A DNA stretch of 64,000 nucleotides from Sorghum bicolor. Lineage: Eukaryota; Streptophyta; Magnoliopsida; Poales; Poaceae. Under the pieces are notes generated by a model. The model saw nothing but the letters and a program-made list of their open reading frames with translations, did no database searches and was not told where the DNA came from. This document shows, piece after piece, positions 32,457 to 42,926 of the stretch; position 1 is the stretch's first letter; every line of letters begins with the position of its first letter. The DNA lies in NCBI RefSeq assembly GCF_000003195.3, contig NC_012870.2:50162396-50226395 (forward strand). Reading direction: 5' to 3'. The translations under genes were made by a program, and so were the position numbers.

Positions 32457-32925
32457 GTCTTGTTTAGTTCCCACCTAAAAACTTTTTACCACATCCTATC
32501 GAATGTTTGGACACATGTATAGAACATAAATATAGATAAAAAATAACTAATTGTACAATTTGCAAGTATTTTGCGAGACGAATCTTTTGAGTCTAGTTAG
32601 GCCTTGTTTAGTTTGGGAAGGAAAAAATTCGCGACAATGTAGCACTTTCGTTTGTTTGTGGTAATTATTGTCTAACCATAGACTAACTAGTCTCAAAAGA
32701 TTCGTCTCGTAAATTTTGACCAAACTGTGTAATTAGTTTTTATTTTCGTTTACATTTAATACTTTATGCATGCGTCTAAAGATTCAATGTGACGGAGAAT
32801 CTTGAAAAATTTTAGGTTTTGGGGTGGAAGTAAACAAGGCTTAGTCCGTAATTGGATACTAATTGCTATAGTTACAAATGTGCTACAGTATCTAAAAATT
32901 TTTCTTTTCGTGAACTAAACAAGGT
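32457..32925 (+). mobile_element. MITE copy 2 (same family as 341-566), split by copy 3
   Basis: Left half 32457-32596 (TTGTTTAGTTCCC, then GGACACATGTATAG, GCGAGACGAATCTTTTGAG), right half 32844-32925 (CGTAATTGGATACTAATTG to TGAACTAAACAAGG). The halves join cleanly into one family member when copy 3 and one TTA are removed. Confidence 0.85.
32600..32840 (-). mobile_element. MITE copy 3, inserted in inverse orientation into copy 2
   Basis: 241 bp, GGCCTTGTTTAGTTTGGG at the left, TAAACAAGGC at the right. Flanked by TTA at 32597-32599 and 32841-32843. The pre-insertion site can be read from other family members (CTAGTTAGTCC), which proves the TTA (or TTAG) duplication and so a PIF/Harbinger-type insertion. 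Confidence 0.9.
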
Positions 32926-33103
32926 ATCTTCAGTGTTTCAATGTGTGACCCACCTGTACTTCAAAGAATTTGAGCAACTCACGTCCAACGATGATCCGGA
33001 GTCCGATTCTAAGATGTATTAAGTTTTGCTCCAATGTATGGACACGTTTGATAGTGTACTAGGTTAATGCCCGAACGTTGTTACGAGTTTTAAAATCCAC
33101 TCT

Positions 33104-33720
33104 ATGTTTCTTCATTGTTATTTTATTTTTTCTTTCTATATTCCTTCTTTTTTATTTCTTTTGAGTTTCTATTTTTCAATTTTATTTTATTTTCTGTCCT
33201 TTCCTTATTCTTTTATTGTTTTAATTTTACCTTTTATTTTCTTTTTCTTTTATTTTTATTTTTATTGTTCTTCCTTGCTTCTATTTGTTTTTTCTTTTTT
33301 TCTTTTCAGGTTTTCTATGTTTCTTCATTCTTATTTTATATTTTATTTCCTTTTAATGTTCTTTTTATCCTTATTTAAATTATTCATTTATTTTATTTGC
33401 TCTAATCACTTTTTATTATTTGTTAATCATGTTTGTTTTTATATTTTTCTTCTTAGTAATTTTATTTTTTATTTTAATTTTCTATATATATGTGGTATTT
33501 ATGTAATATATATTTAGTGTTCTATGTTGTGTTATGTCATGTTTACGTAGTATACATGTGATGTTCTATGATGTTTCTTATGGTGTTCACTTAGTATACA
33601 GGTAATCTGTAATAGATTTGATGTTCTATAATATATTTAATGATATTCTATGATGTACTTAGTGATGTTAATGTTCTATAAATATATTTACGATATTGAA
33701 AAGTAACCCTTTGACATTAT
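33104..33720 (+). repeat. Pyrimidine-rich low-complexity tract and decayed TGTTCTATGATG repeat
   Basis: 33104-33517 is almost only T with some C, A and G (TTTTATTTTCTTTT-like). Its long frames (137 and 87 codons, rich in F, L, I and S) are composition artefacts. 33518-33720 contains at least five degenerate copies of GATGTTCTATRATGT. Confidence 0.8.
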
Positions 33721-33933
33721 TTGAAATCTTTCTCCATTTTGTGTTTTTATTTTTTCCTTATGCTTTTTACTCTAGATTTTATTATTGTTTTTATCTATGT
33801 CATGTATTTACCTAAAACCAAAATACTATTTTTCTAAATCGATAACATTTTTTTGCAAAGACAAAACATTGTCTGTTGAACCTAGAATATTGTCTCTACT
33901 TAATAAAAGAAAATATTTTATCTTTATAAGGTA

Positions 33934-34440
33934 ACTATTCATTAGTAAATTTTTATTTAAATATATCCATGTGTGATTTTGTTTTGAAGGATTTGTTATA
34001 AGAAATTTAATGGTGCAATCAAAATTTAATTTAAATATCTGGTTTAGGAGTTATGACTTTTTTTAATTCACTAAAATAATTTTGCATACATAAGTGAGTG
34101 AGGCCTAGGTTGATGGGATAGCGTGTCATCGCGCAGTAAAAAAGACCACCAAAGAGATGGGAGTTGTGGATGGGTCCTCTCTATAATTTTCAGTTGTAGA
34201 GATAAATATTCATTAATAAATTTTTATCTAAATATATCTATGTGTGATCTTGTTTTGAAGGATTTGTTATAAGAAATTTAAATCAGAATTGAATTTATAT
34301 CTTCAATTTAAAAGTTATGACTTTTTTTAATTCGCTAAAACAATTTTGCATGTATGGATGAGTGGGGCCTGGGTTAATGGAATAGCCTATTATGGCACAG
34401 TAAAAGGGATGGAAGTTGTGGCTTTATCATAGATGTGGTA
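33934..34440 (+). repeat. Diverged ~270-bp tandem duplication
   Basis: Copies start near 33941 and 34212 and share ATTTTTAT-TAAATATATC, GGATTTGTTATAAGAAATTT, AGTTATGACTTTTTTTAATT and GAGTG-GGCCT-GGTT. Similarity looks like 80-85 percent. No gene. Confidence 0.75.
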
Positions 34441-34530
34441 GATGGATCATTTGTAGAGAAGTACGGTTAGTGGCGCTTGGTCTAGTAGGAAATTGTTGTT
34501 GCGTGTTGGTTTATGCTGTGTTAGAGAGGT

Positions 34531-34891
34531 TCAGTGACCCGTGCGGTGCTGGTGCTTTGGCGCTGGGTCGAAGGCCTTGTTTACTCCACTCCAAAATCCA
34601 AAAAGTTTTCAAAATTTACCGTCACATCGAATTTTGCGGCACATGCATGAAGCATTAAATATAAACGAAAACAAAAACTAATTACACAGTTTGTCTGTAA
34701 ATCACGAGACGAATCTTTTGATTCTAGTTAGTTCATGATTGGACAATATTTGTCAAATAAAAACGAAAGTGCTACAGTAGCGAAATTTGAAATTTTTTCG
34801 GAACTAAACAAGGCCGAAGTTGTTGTTGCCTGTTGGCTGTTGCGCATGCTGGTGCTGTGTAGGGTCAGTGACCCGTGCGGTGCTGGTGCTT
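34531..34891 (+). repeat. 27-bp exact direct repeat around MITE copy 4
   Basis: TCAGTGACCCGTGCGGTGCT plus GGTGCTT occurs at 34531-34557 and 34865-34891. A local duplication whose first copy lies just left of the MITE. Confidence 0.9.
34573..34815 (+). mobile_element. MITE copy 4, intact ends
   Basis: 243 bp, GGCCTTGTTTACTCC at the left and CGGAACTAAACAAGGCC at the right, flanked by GAA on both sides (34570-34572 and 34816-34818). It holds the family words GAGACGAATCTTTTGA and ATGATTGGACAATATTTGTC. The best preserved copy in the window. Confidence 0.85.
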
Positions 34892-35070
34892 CACCACGGC
34901 TTCACCACATGGAGTGGTAGACGGGTCCTAGTGCCGTGTTTTAAGTAGGAGAGATAAGATACAACAGAGTTATTTTTGGTAGTTTAATGTAGTACATTGG
35001 ATAACATAATAACCCCAAAAGCTGGACCTGAATCTTCAAAATTAAACGTTATTGGAACTCCGATCTGAGA

Positions 35071-35245
35071 TAGCTTTTGTTTGGCACCTGTGTGTGAAGG
35101 ACAAGAAAATTTATTCTTTGGAGGAATCAGATGACTGTTTTTCCCCCAAACTTTTTTTTAGCTTTTGTTTGGCACCTCTGTCTGCCGGACAGGAAAATTT
35201 ATTCTTTGGAGGAATCAGATGACTGTTTTTTTCCCAAACTTTTTT
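35071..35245 (+). repeat. 88-bp tandem duplication just outside the MULE
   Basis: Units 35071-35158 and 35159-35245 share TAGCTTTTGTTTGGCACCT, then GGAGGAATCAGATGACTG, with a few differences. They end 46 bp before the MULE's left end. Confidence 0.9.
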
Positions 35246-35290
35246 TGTGGTCTCTGAGCAGATCTTCATCCCATAGATGGTTTCTTATCC

Positions 35291-35480
35291 GGGAGCGTAT
35301 CGTGTGCAACCGGCCTTGTATGCAACCTTTGCAACATCCAATAACAGACGCTAGATTTACATCCGATGGCCAGATTAAGAGGTGAGTAATTTTAACACTT
35401 AAACCCCCCACCATTACTTTTACTAACAAAAAAAAGTCTCCTGGATCCGTTCCCTCCTGTCGGTCCGTTACGATTGCTCG
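35291..35480 (+). repeat. MULE left terminal inverted repeat
   Basis: ~190 bp, about 90 percent like the reverse complement of 39822-40014. Shared words include AACCGGCCTT, TGCAACCTTTGCAACATCC, CACTTAAACCCCCCACCATT and GGTCCGTTACGAT. Confidence 0.92.
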
Positions 35481-35804
35481 TTCGTCTGACCCCCAGGCAC
35501 CCTGCTGGTACCCCGATGCCTGATCTGTGTGTGAATTCCAAACTGAAAAACCTTCCTGCAGATCGAGCAGCTTCATCACTGCATGGCCTGCAACTCGATC
35601 GTTGTACTTTACTAAACATGGCCGGGTGCCGGAGGGGGAAAACATCCAACTACCATGAAAATTACACAAATCATAACAGTAGCTGCTCAAAATGAAGGTT
35701 TAGAGCATAAAGGAAATAACGATCAGTACCAGATTGATAGCAACAAATTCACTGACACACTCAACAATTCAGTGAAATTACATCTGGTGGCATAAAGCAA
35801 ACAA

Positions 35805-38800
35805 TCAGCCATCAACTTTATTTGGGCAATTCTGTGCATCATGATCCGTTACTATTTGCTTGCATTTTCCACACCGCCGTTTTTTTGGTTCCTTCTTCTC
35901 CTTGCTCTTCATAATTCTTTTGCATCGCCCTCTGGACATGATATCAGTTGGTGGATGTATTTGTACTTCATCTGGAATTTTCCCACCAAGGAATGTTTCG
36001 AACTCATCTTGCTTACTAACTATAGCAGCGGAAACGATATTTTGTAGGGGTTCCACTAGGCTCGATAAACTAGAACACAAAAAGTCAATCGCTGGTTCAG
36101 AGTTCTTGGCCATTTGTACTAGATCTTCAAACGTGTTCCAGGAATATGAAATTTTTTTCGCATTGCCAGCTCCATAGGATCTTTAGCCTTTTCGTCGAGA
36201 AGGTTGCCGTCATCATCAAAGAACACTTCTCTGCAAAATCAAATATCTAATCAACACTATAACCACACAAAACAATTTTTTTGTTAAAAACAGGATATAA
36301 ACTAATCTTTTATATTTTTTCTCCCATCTCTTCATAATAAAAGTCGACGGTATCTCATTTTGCTGCTCAGCTCTAAGCACTTATACAATATGACGACATG
36401 GGATGCCATCGGACTCATAAAATTTACAGGAGCACGTACCAAACATATTAGACTTGTTCATCTGAACAACTCGCTCTTTTCCAGATTGGCTGCTGATTGT
36501 GAAACATTTTATATCTTCCTACTCTAAAATACCTTGAATAAAGCAATGGTCTCTCGCAGCTACAATTTGTTCCTGAAATTTGAAGAAAACTTCATGTGTG
36601 TAAAGATCACTGCATTGCTTCTCAATGCTCCATGGTGTCATCAATTTAGGATTGCTGTGAAGACTTGTATTATCAGCTAGCAACTCCTCTTGACGTTGGC
36701 ACTCCAAAGCTGTGTCAAACCTTAGCTAGAACTCAACAAAAGCCAACTTTCTACGAATGAAACGATTAAAAAAAGAATTTGCACTCTCCGATCGTGATGT
36801 AGTCCTAAGCATTCGTGCTAGAGGTATGTCCAAAAAGTATACCGGAATCCATGATTCACGAATGGCAAACCTACTAGAAAACCAATCATCTCCCAGGAGT
36901 CCATAATCTGTCATAATAGAATTCCACTGTGCCTCAAAATCATCCGAATTCTCGGTCCCCCAAACACACTTGTTTAGTCTTACCAAAAATTTTGATCTTG
37001 ACTTATAGAGGGCCCTACCTTCTCAGGTACCTTATCTATGATATGCCACATGCAAAACCTATGAGTTGTTTCTGGCAGAATCTCAGTGATAGCAGCAATC
37101 ATGCTCACATCTTCAATAGTTGTGATTAGTTGAGGTGCTACTCCACCCATAGCCTTGAGAAAGGTCTTGAACAACTGAAAGCCCTAGTTTGGTTTTGGAT
37201 AATTGATGAAACCCTAAGTACTAACCTCTATACTAAGTGTGTGTAGACTTAATAAGGTTGGTACATGCCAAGTGATGGAGCAAGTGATGATCATGGTGAT
37301 GATGGTGATAACCACAAGATGATCAAGTGCTCAACTTGGAAAAGAAGAAAGAGAAAAACAAAACCCTATGGAGATCAAGGCAAAGGTATTGCTTACCGTT
37401 AGACTCTGACACGGGGCTGACGTTGGAGCACCGGACGCTGGTGTTGAGCGTCCGGTGCCCCTTTAAGAGCGTCCGGTGACCCCGAGTTTACCCAGTGAGA
37501 GAGCCAACGGCTCTATTTGTTTGAGGGGCTATATATACGTGTTTGGCCGACTTAGGGCTCACTCTCTTGGCATTCTAGCATACTTGACATCCTTGTGAGC
37601 CTAAGCAAACACCTCCCACTCATCTCCTTTATAGATTAAACATCTTTGTGAGATTGGGAGTGATTCCAAGTGCATTTGCTTGAGTGATTGCATCTAGTGG
37701 CACTTGGGGATCGTTCTAGCTGCGGTTTTCTTGTTACTCTTGGTGGTTGCCGCCACCTAGACGGCTTGGAGTAGCGGAGGAGGATTGGCACGAGTTGGTG
37801 ATTGTTTGTGGCCATCTCCCGGTGATTGTGTGAGGTTTGTGCCTACCTCGGCGGAGAGCCAAAGGCAACATTAGTGGATTGCTCGTGTCATTGAGCTACC
37901 TCACTTGTGGGTAGGTTCTTGTGGTGTCCTAGTGAGGACGAGGTTCGTGCTACACCTCTTAGCCACCGAACCACCAAGTGTTGGTCGACACAACGGGGAC
38001 GTAGCGTGCCGGCAAGCACGTGAACCTCGGGAGAAAAATTGTGTGTCTCCATTGTGATTGTTCATTGGATTTCTCCCGGTGATTGGACTTCATATTATAC
38101 ATTAGTTCATCCCCTCTACGCGGCGGTATAAAGTTCAAACCATCTCTTTTACATTCCCGCAAACTAGAGTAGCTTACTTACTTGTATAGAAACTTTAGGT
38201 AGCTTTCTAGTGTAAGTAGTGACATAGCTCTTGTGTGCCTAGTAATTATATCAACTAGATTTGTTGGATAGGTGGCTTGCAAACCCCCCTTTAGAGCTAG
38301 AGCAAAAAGTTTCGCTTTGTTATTTACTAACCTCTTGCTCTAGTGAGTTTGTAGAATTTTTAAATAGGCTATTCACCCCCCTCTAGCCATATTAGGACCT
38401 TTCAACAACCATACATATGACTCGATCTTTTCATTAGCTAAGAACGCTGCCCCAAGGAAAACACTTTGCAAGTGATGATTGACTCCAGTAAATGGCACAA
38501 ATTTCATGTTATATTGGTTGGTGGTGTAGGTTGCATCTACCGAAATCACATCACCAAAAACATGATAGTTTTTTCTGCTTAAAGCATTTGCCCAAAATAC
38601 ACGAACAAGTCGCCCTTCTTCGTTTAGCTCAAAGGCAGACTTTACTTCCTTCTTTCGCTCAAGTTGTGCCACAAACATTTCTACATCTGCATCCTTGATT
38701 TTGATTCTGAGGTCACGATAATAATTTTGCATATCCCTCTTGGTGCAGCCAACATTCTCAAACCCACCCTCAATGACAAGGAGAAGTCGATATGCCTGTG

Positions 38801-39497
38801 AAGTGCCAATGCTAGCCTTCTGACAATTGAACAAAGTATTCTTAACCGTCTCATTGACTCTACGATTGGATCTTAGCAAATGCCTTTTATCTGGCGAAAC
38901 AAAACCATGGCTGTGCTCCTCAACCATTGAAACTATTCGATACTTCTTGTTATTGTCAAGCTTTACAACAATATGTGTCGGACAACCACATCTAGTTTCC
39001 ATCAGTTTTGGCGGCTTCCTTTTTTCCAAATTCTTCACTAGCATCTGGTACCTTCTCCTTAGTGAACCCTTGTCTTGAACAATAATACCTCTTGAGTAAT
39101 ATTTCCTCATCTCCCTTCCTCTGCTGACCAATACGAACAGAGAAACCAACATCATGTGCATACGACTTATAGAATTCCTCAACATCTGAGACACTATCAA
39201 ACATCATTCCAACCACTGGCTTCAAATGTTCTTTAGAATTTATATTGCTTGTGTCACTTGTTGCCTATAGACGTGTAAAATATGTATGAGCAAAAAAAAC
39301 AAGTAGAACCATTACTGTATTCGAACGTTTTCTTTGCAACTTACTGCTACACTCGGTGAAGATTCTATCCGTGGTGTGCGTGGATGTTCAAGGTAGGCTC
39401 CAAGTCCTGCGTCGATGGCCTCAATGGACACAGAACCAGCAGTGATATCCATGGCAACGTCGTCGATCTCTATGGCCGCGCCGACGCCTGAACACAT
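35805..39497 (-). pseudogene. FAR1/FRS-type MULE transposase, split by a solo LTR and frameshifted
   Basis: Minus strand. Exon 1 from ATG at 39497 (GVGAAIEIDDVAMDITAGS) to 39345; GT-AG intron 39344-39265; exon 2 from 39264. Order: FAR1 DNA-binding domain (FDSVSDVEEFYKSYAHDVGF, YYCSRQGF, RCGCPTHIVVKL), MULE transposase domain (VFGDVISVDATYTTNQYNM, HHLQSVFLGAAFLANE), break by the solo LTR after SYVWL, then FKTFLKAMGGVAPQLITTIE, THRFCMWHIIDKVPEK, a SWIM zinc finger CSCKFYESDGIPCRH (~36440-36390), and a basic C-terminus with CGKCKQIVTDHDAQNC. Lesions besides the LTR: frameshift ~39003, frameshift ~36985, stop after CRHIV, frameshift in an A run ~36160. It would have bound the terminal repeats and catalysed excision and insertion. 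Confidence 0.88.
37176..38404 (+). repeat. Solo LTR of a SIRE-like Ty1/copia element
   Basis: 1,229 bp, TGAAAG to CTTTCA, flanked by the perfect duplication ACAAC (37171-37175 and 38405-38409). Homologous to the element E LTRs but structurally different: it lacks ~650 bp equivalent to 43150-43797 and has ~450 bp (37533-37985) that E lacks. Interior loss by recombination between the two LTRs is the usual origin of a solo LTR. The insertion disrupts the MULE transposase between codons of SYVWL and FKTFL. Confidence 0.93.
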
Positions 39498-39721
39498 AAA
39501 CCCGTACGTAGGGTTTAGGGTACAGACATGAGACACTACGAATGAGTGGCTACTATGGGCGTACCCATACCTGCACTAGCGGTGGCATCACAATCCAGGA
39601 CGATGGTGGATTCGAATGTCGGGTGGCGATCCATGGTGATCTATGGTGACGTTGCAAAGGACGGACGGACTGGCGATCGACCTCTTGACGGCGATGGAGC
39701 GGAGACCCTGGTTCCTGGCGG

Positions 39722-39804
39722 CGTCGATACGAGAGGAACGGGCGCTGGCGGAGACCGAGCGGCGTCGATACGTGGAGGAACGGGCGCTGGAGGAGACCGA
39801 GCGG
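39722..39804 (+). repeat. 41/42-bp tandem pair beside the MULE right TIR
   Basis: Two units starting CGTCGATACG and ending GGAGACCGAGCGG with few differences. They explain the repetitive open frames on both strands here. Confidence 0.85.
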
Positions 39805-39821
39805 CGGCAGCGTCATCAGTT

Positions 39822-40014
39822 CGAGCGATCGTAACGGACCGACGGCGGCGGCGTCACCAGTTCGTGACTTCTTTTTGTTAGTAAAAGGAATGGTGGGGGG
39901 TTTAAGTGTTAAAATTACCCACTTCTTAATCTAGCCATCAGATGTAAATCTAGCGCCTGTTATCGGATGTTGCAAAGGTTGCATACGAAGGCCGGTTGCA
40001 CACGATACGTTCCC
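39822..40014 (-). repeat. MULE right terminal inverted repeat
   Basis: Partner of 35291-35480. The right end of the element carries extra GC-rich DNA inside the repeat, including a 41/42-bp tandem pair at 39722-39804 (CGTCGATACG...GAGACCGAGCGG). Confidence 0.92.
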
Positions 40015-40115
40015 TTCTTATCCGTCATAGAAAATATATCGTTACACCCTGCACGCACTATCTCTCACGCGGTCACACCCTTGGCCAGTCTACTTACATG
40101 TGACCCAACAACATG

Positions 40116-41929
40116 TTTTTTTTGACAAGTAAACCATAATTATATTAACAACACGAAGCTGTTAGAACCATTACAACGTTAATGGTTACAACATTGATTG
40201 TCCGAATAATGGGGCAATCATTTTCATGACTAGGATTAGTATAGACTCTTGAATAATCAAACTGATTAGTTTGTAGAGCACAAAGGGCCTATCTTGCTAG
40301 GGATTCAGCCATCTGATTATGGGTTCTTTTAATCCTGCGTACCACTCAGTTTCTTCCTGTTAATAGAACAACAGTGATCTGGGTATATGGCTTGATTCTC
40401 CCATCAGGAGGATTGGAGAGATTGGAGCCATTTAGAAAGTTCACCAGCTATTGGTTGTCCGACAACAGCGTCGCCTGATGGCATTGGACTTGATTGAGCA
40501 ATTGTGCTACCAATGCCATAGCAGCAGATTCTGCCATGATCACCGATGAAGAGTCCTGCATAGTAGCTTTGAGGAATATGCTCAATGGTGGTTGCACATG
40601 AGTGTTGATGATGAAAATTCCTAGACCCGCCTGTTTAGGAGCTGATGCAGTAATATCTGGCGTCGTTGATGCGTCGGTGTAGCACCGGGTTCCTATGATA
40701 GAAGTTAAAAAGGGAACTAGTAGACTGTCCATCACCGAAGTTGTTTGGTGACTGCCTTGACCTGTTCTTGCATATGCGTTATTTATCGAAAGTAGAGAAG
40801 TACCCAGCTGAGGAAGTGCCTGTTCTTTTAGAGCATCAAGGTGAGTGTTCATGTGGGCACTTGCTTCCTGTTGGATCTGGTATGATGTCCATGTTCTCCT
40901 TTGGAACCTGTTATCATTACGAGTCTTCCAAATGTACCAGAAAAAGAACATATTTTTACATAATATTTCATCTGTTATACCATGTGTGAAAAGAAGAGGT
41001 AGAGACATTTGAACACCATCTTCTTCTGTAGGAATGTTATTAGTAAGTAGAGGAGGATTAGCTGCAGACCATATTTCTGTGGGTAGGTTGCATTTAAAAA
41101 ATAGATGTTGGTTAGTTTCAATGTCCCCACAATAATCACAATGGGTATCAATATGGACAGAATACCGACCAGCTCTTTCACCAGTAGCAAGTGCTCTTCT
41201 AATGAGTCTCCAAGCAAAGGTTTGAAGAATCGGTGGGATTGACTTACCCTTGCAAACCTTATGTAGAAATTTGCTTTCATCTTCAGTTATGCTTCTGGCT
41301 CCTTGAGTAGGTAGATGATGAACCTGTTGATGAGAAAGATGGCAGTAAACAGACTTAGTAGTGCAGAGGCCATTTTTAGCCGGAGTCCATCTGAGGATGT
41401 CATTGCCGTTGGAGCCGACAATAGGAGTTGTTTAAATATCTTGGACAACCTGATCAATGCAAGTGGTGGAGAGCAGCTGGTGATTCCAATTCTGTGTTCC
41501 CTTGGATCCAGAGATCCGAGACTTTAGCAGGCAAAGGAGAATTGATAATAGGCAAAATAAGATGGTCATGGACATTTTCCTAGATAGGGCACCAAGGCTA
41601 TGACCAAATGGAGGAATTGCCATTATGAATTTGATAGATGGCATTGGAGGTGAGGTGGTGCCTTACTTGCAAAATAGAAGACTAATAGATGGATCTAGGG
41701 CCCAAGTTGGGGGCATTCCAAAAGGAGGCCGAGGGGTGGTACTTGGCTTTGAGGATAGCCGAGAGCAGTGGATTTTTGTTTGTGGCAATATTCCAAGCAG
41801 AGTGAATGGTGAGGCTTTGATTCACCAGCTCCATATCTCTGATTCCAAGTCCACCATCTTAAGTTGGTTTGCGAATATCATCCCAAGAGCAATAAGCTAT
41901 GGGATTGGTCTGATTTTCTTCCTGCACAC
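40116..41929 (-). mobile_element. LINE (L1-type) 3' part, minus strand
   Basis: A short A tail (T8 at 40116-40123 on the plus strand) ends the element at low coordinates. From right to left on the minus strand: GGLGIRDMELVNQSLTIHSA (~41840), a zinc-binding RT C-terminal domain (AWRLIRRALATGERAG, CDYCGDIETNQHLFFKC at ~41150), FFWYIWKTRNDNRFQ (~40930) and an RNase H-like domain (RCYTDAS, GLGIFI, AESAAMALVAQLLNQ, LLSDNQ, 40690-40450). Several frameshifts. The rest of the same LINE continues at 58410-58935, beyond element C. Confidence 0.8.
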
Positions 41930-42926
41930 TATTGGCAATTCTTAACACAATCACCAAAGGTAGACACAGAGTCTAGTCCCCTAGCAACAGTGCTAGAAAT
42001 GTCGGTTGGTACTTCTTAGTAATACGAAGAGAGAATAGAGGTTAACTACTATCCTTGAAGCGTCGGGTTGGTAGTTCTTAGCTACACCTAGGGTGAGGCT
42101 AGAGTTGGCTAGTCCACTAATGCCTAGCGGGGTTGTCAATCCCAACACTAGTACGGCCAATAGGCGTGATTGCAATCTACCTAAATGAATGGGGGTCTGC
42201 AAGCGCATAGAACTATCGTGTGTAGCACTTCGCCTAGTGAGTAACCAGGTGTCAATTTATAATTTCCCAAAGGAAGGCTAGGGTGATGTGGTCGAATTGG
42301 GTAAGAATGGATAATCAGAGTTAGGAATATTAATGGATGGGTTGGCTAGTGAGGATGGATAGGTAAAGGATTACCAAACTAACTTGCCGACTAACCTCAA
42401 GGGGTTAAAACATAAATAAGAGTGGTAGTAGATTTAGGGGACCCAATAAAAGGATAGCACTAGTTATTCTAATCAAGCAAGGAGGCGTATTCGTCCTGAA
42501 CTCACTGTATGGTTGATGAGGCACGAAACACAACGAGCCTTTTGTTTTAAGAACTAGACTGAACATGGGGGAATACATAGGCAATCAGGGTTGTCACCAC
42601 CTAGTGCTACCCCAGCTATTCGTGGGCCTAGCCATATGTGAATGTAAGCCTATAGCCTAAGCACTGCGCTTAATCTATATTCCTACTATGTTTACCCAAG
42701 CTCTGTAGTAAAGACACCCTAACCTGACGACAGAGCAATTACTAGCTTGAACAACTAACACTAACCTAACCAAGCACTTATCCTGACACAATCAAGCACC
42801 TAAGCTCGTTAATGAAATGATCACTATAAACCAAGTACTTGAAAGGTAAATAGCACTCCAATACCAAAAGTAGATGATAAATAAATGAGTACTAAGATAG
42901 CAAAGGTATAATACTAGAGTGGAGTG

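Larger units (their letters stand above)
35291..40014 (-). mobile_element. Mutator-like element (MULE), structurally complete, with a nested solo LTR
   Basis: 4,724 bp flanked by a perfect 9-bp target duplication, TTCTTATCC, at 35282-35290 and 40015-40023. Long terminal inverted repeats (35291-35480 and 39822-40014) start GGGARCGTATCGTGTGCAAC. A FAR1-type transposase gene on the minus strand fills the inside. Removing the 1,229-bp solo LTR and one copy of its 5-bp duplication leaves a 3,490-bp element, a normal size for a Jittery/FAR1-like MULE. Duplication length, repeat length and transposase type agree. The transposase is broken, so the element is probably immobile now. Confidence 0.93.

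Noticed and set aside
33104..33517. Long plus-strand frames (137 and 87 codons) rich in F, L, I and S
   Set aside because: Pure effect of a T-rich tract; no motif, and several overlapping frames are open for the same reason.
39546..39881. 111-codon plus frame and 87-codon minus frame at the MULE right end
   Set aside because: Caused by the 41/42-bp tandem pair and the inverted repeat; no protein family recognised.
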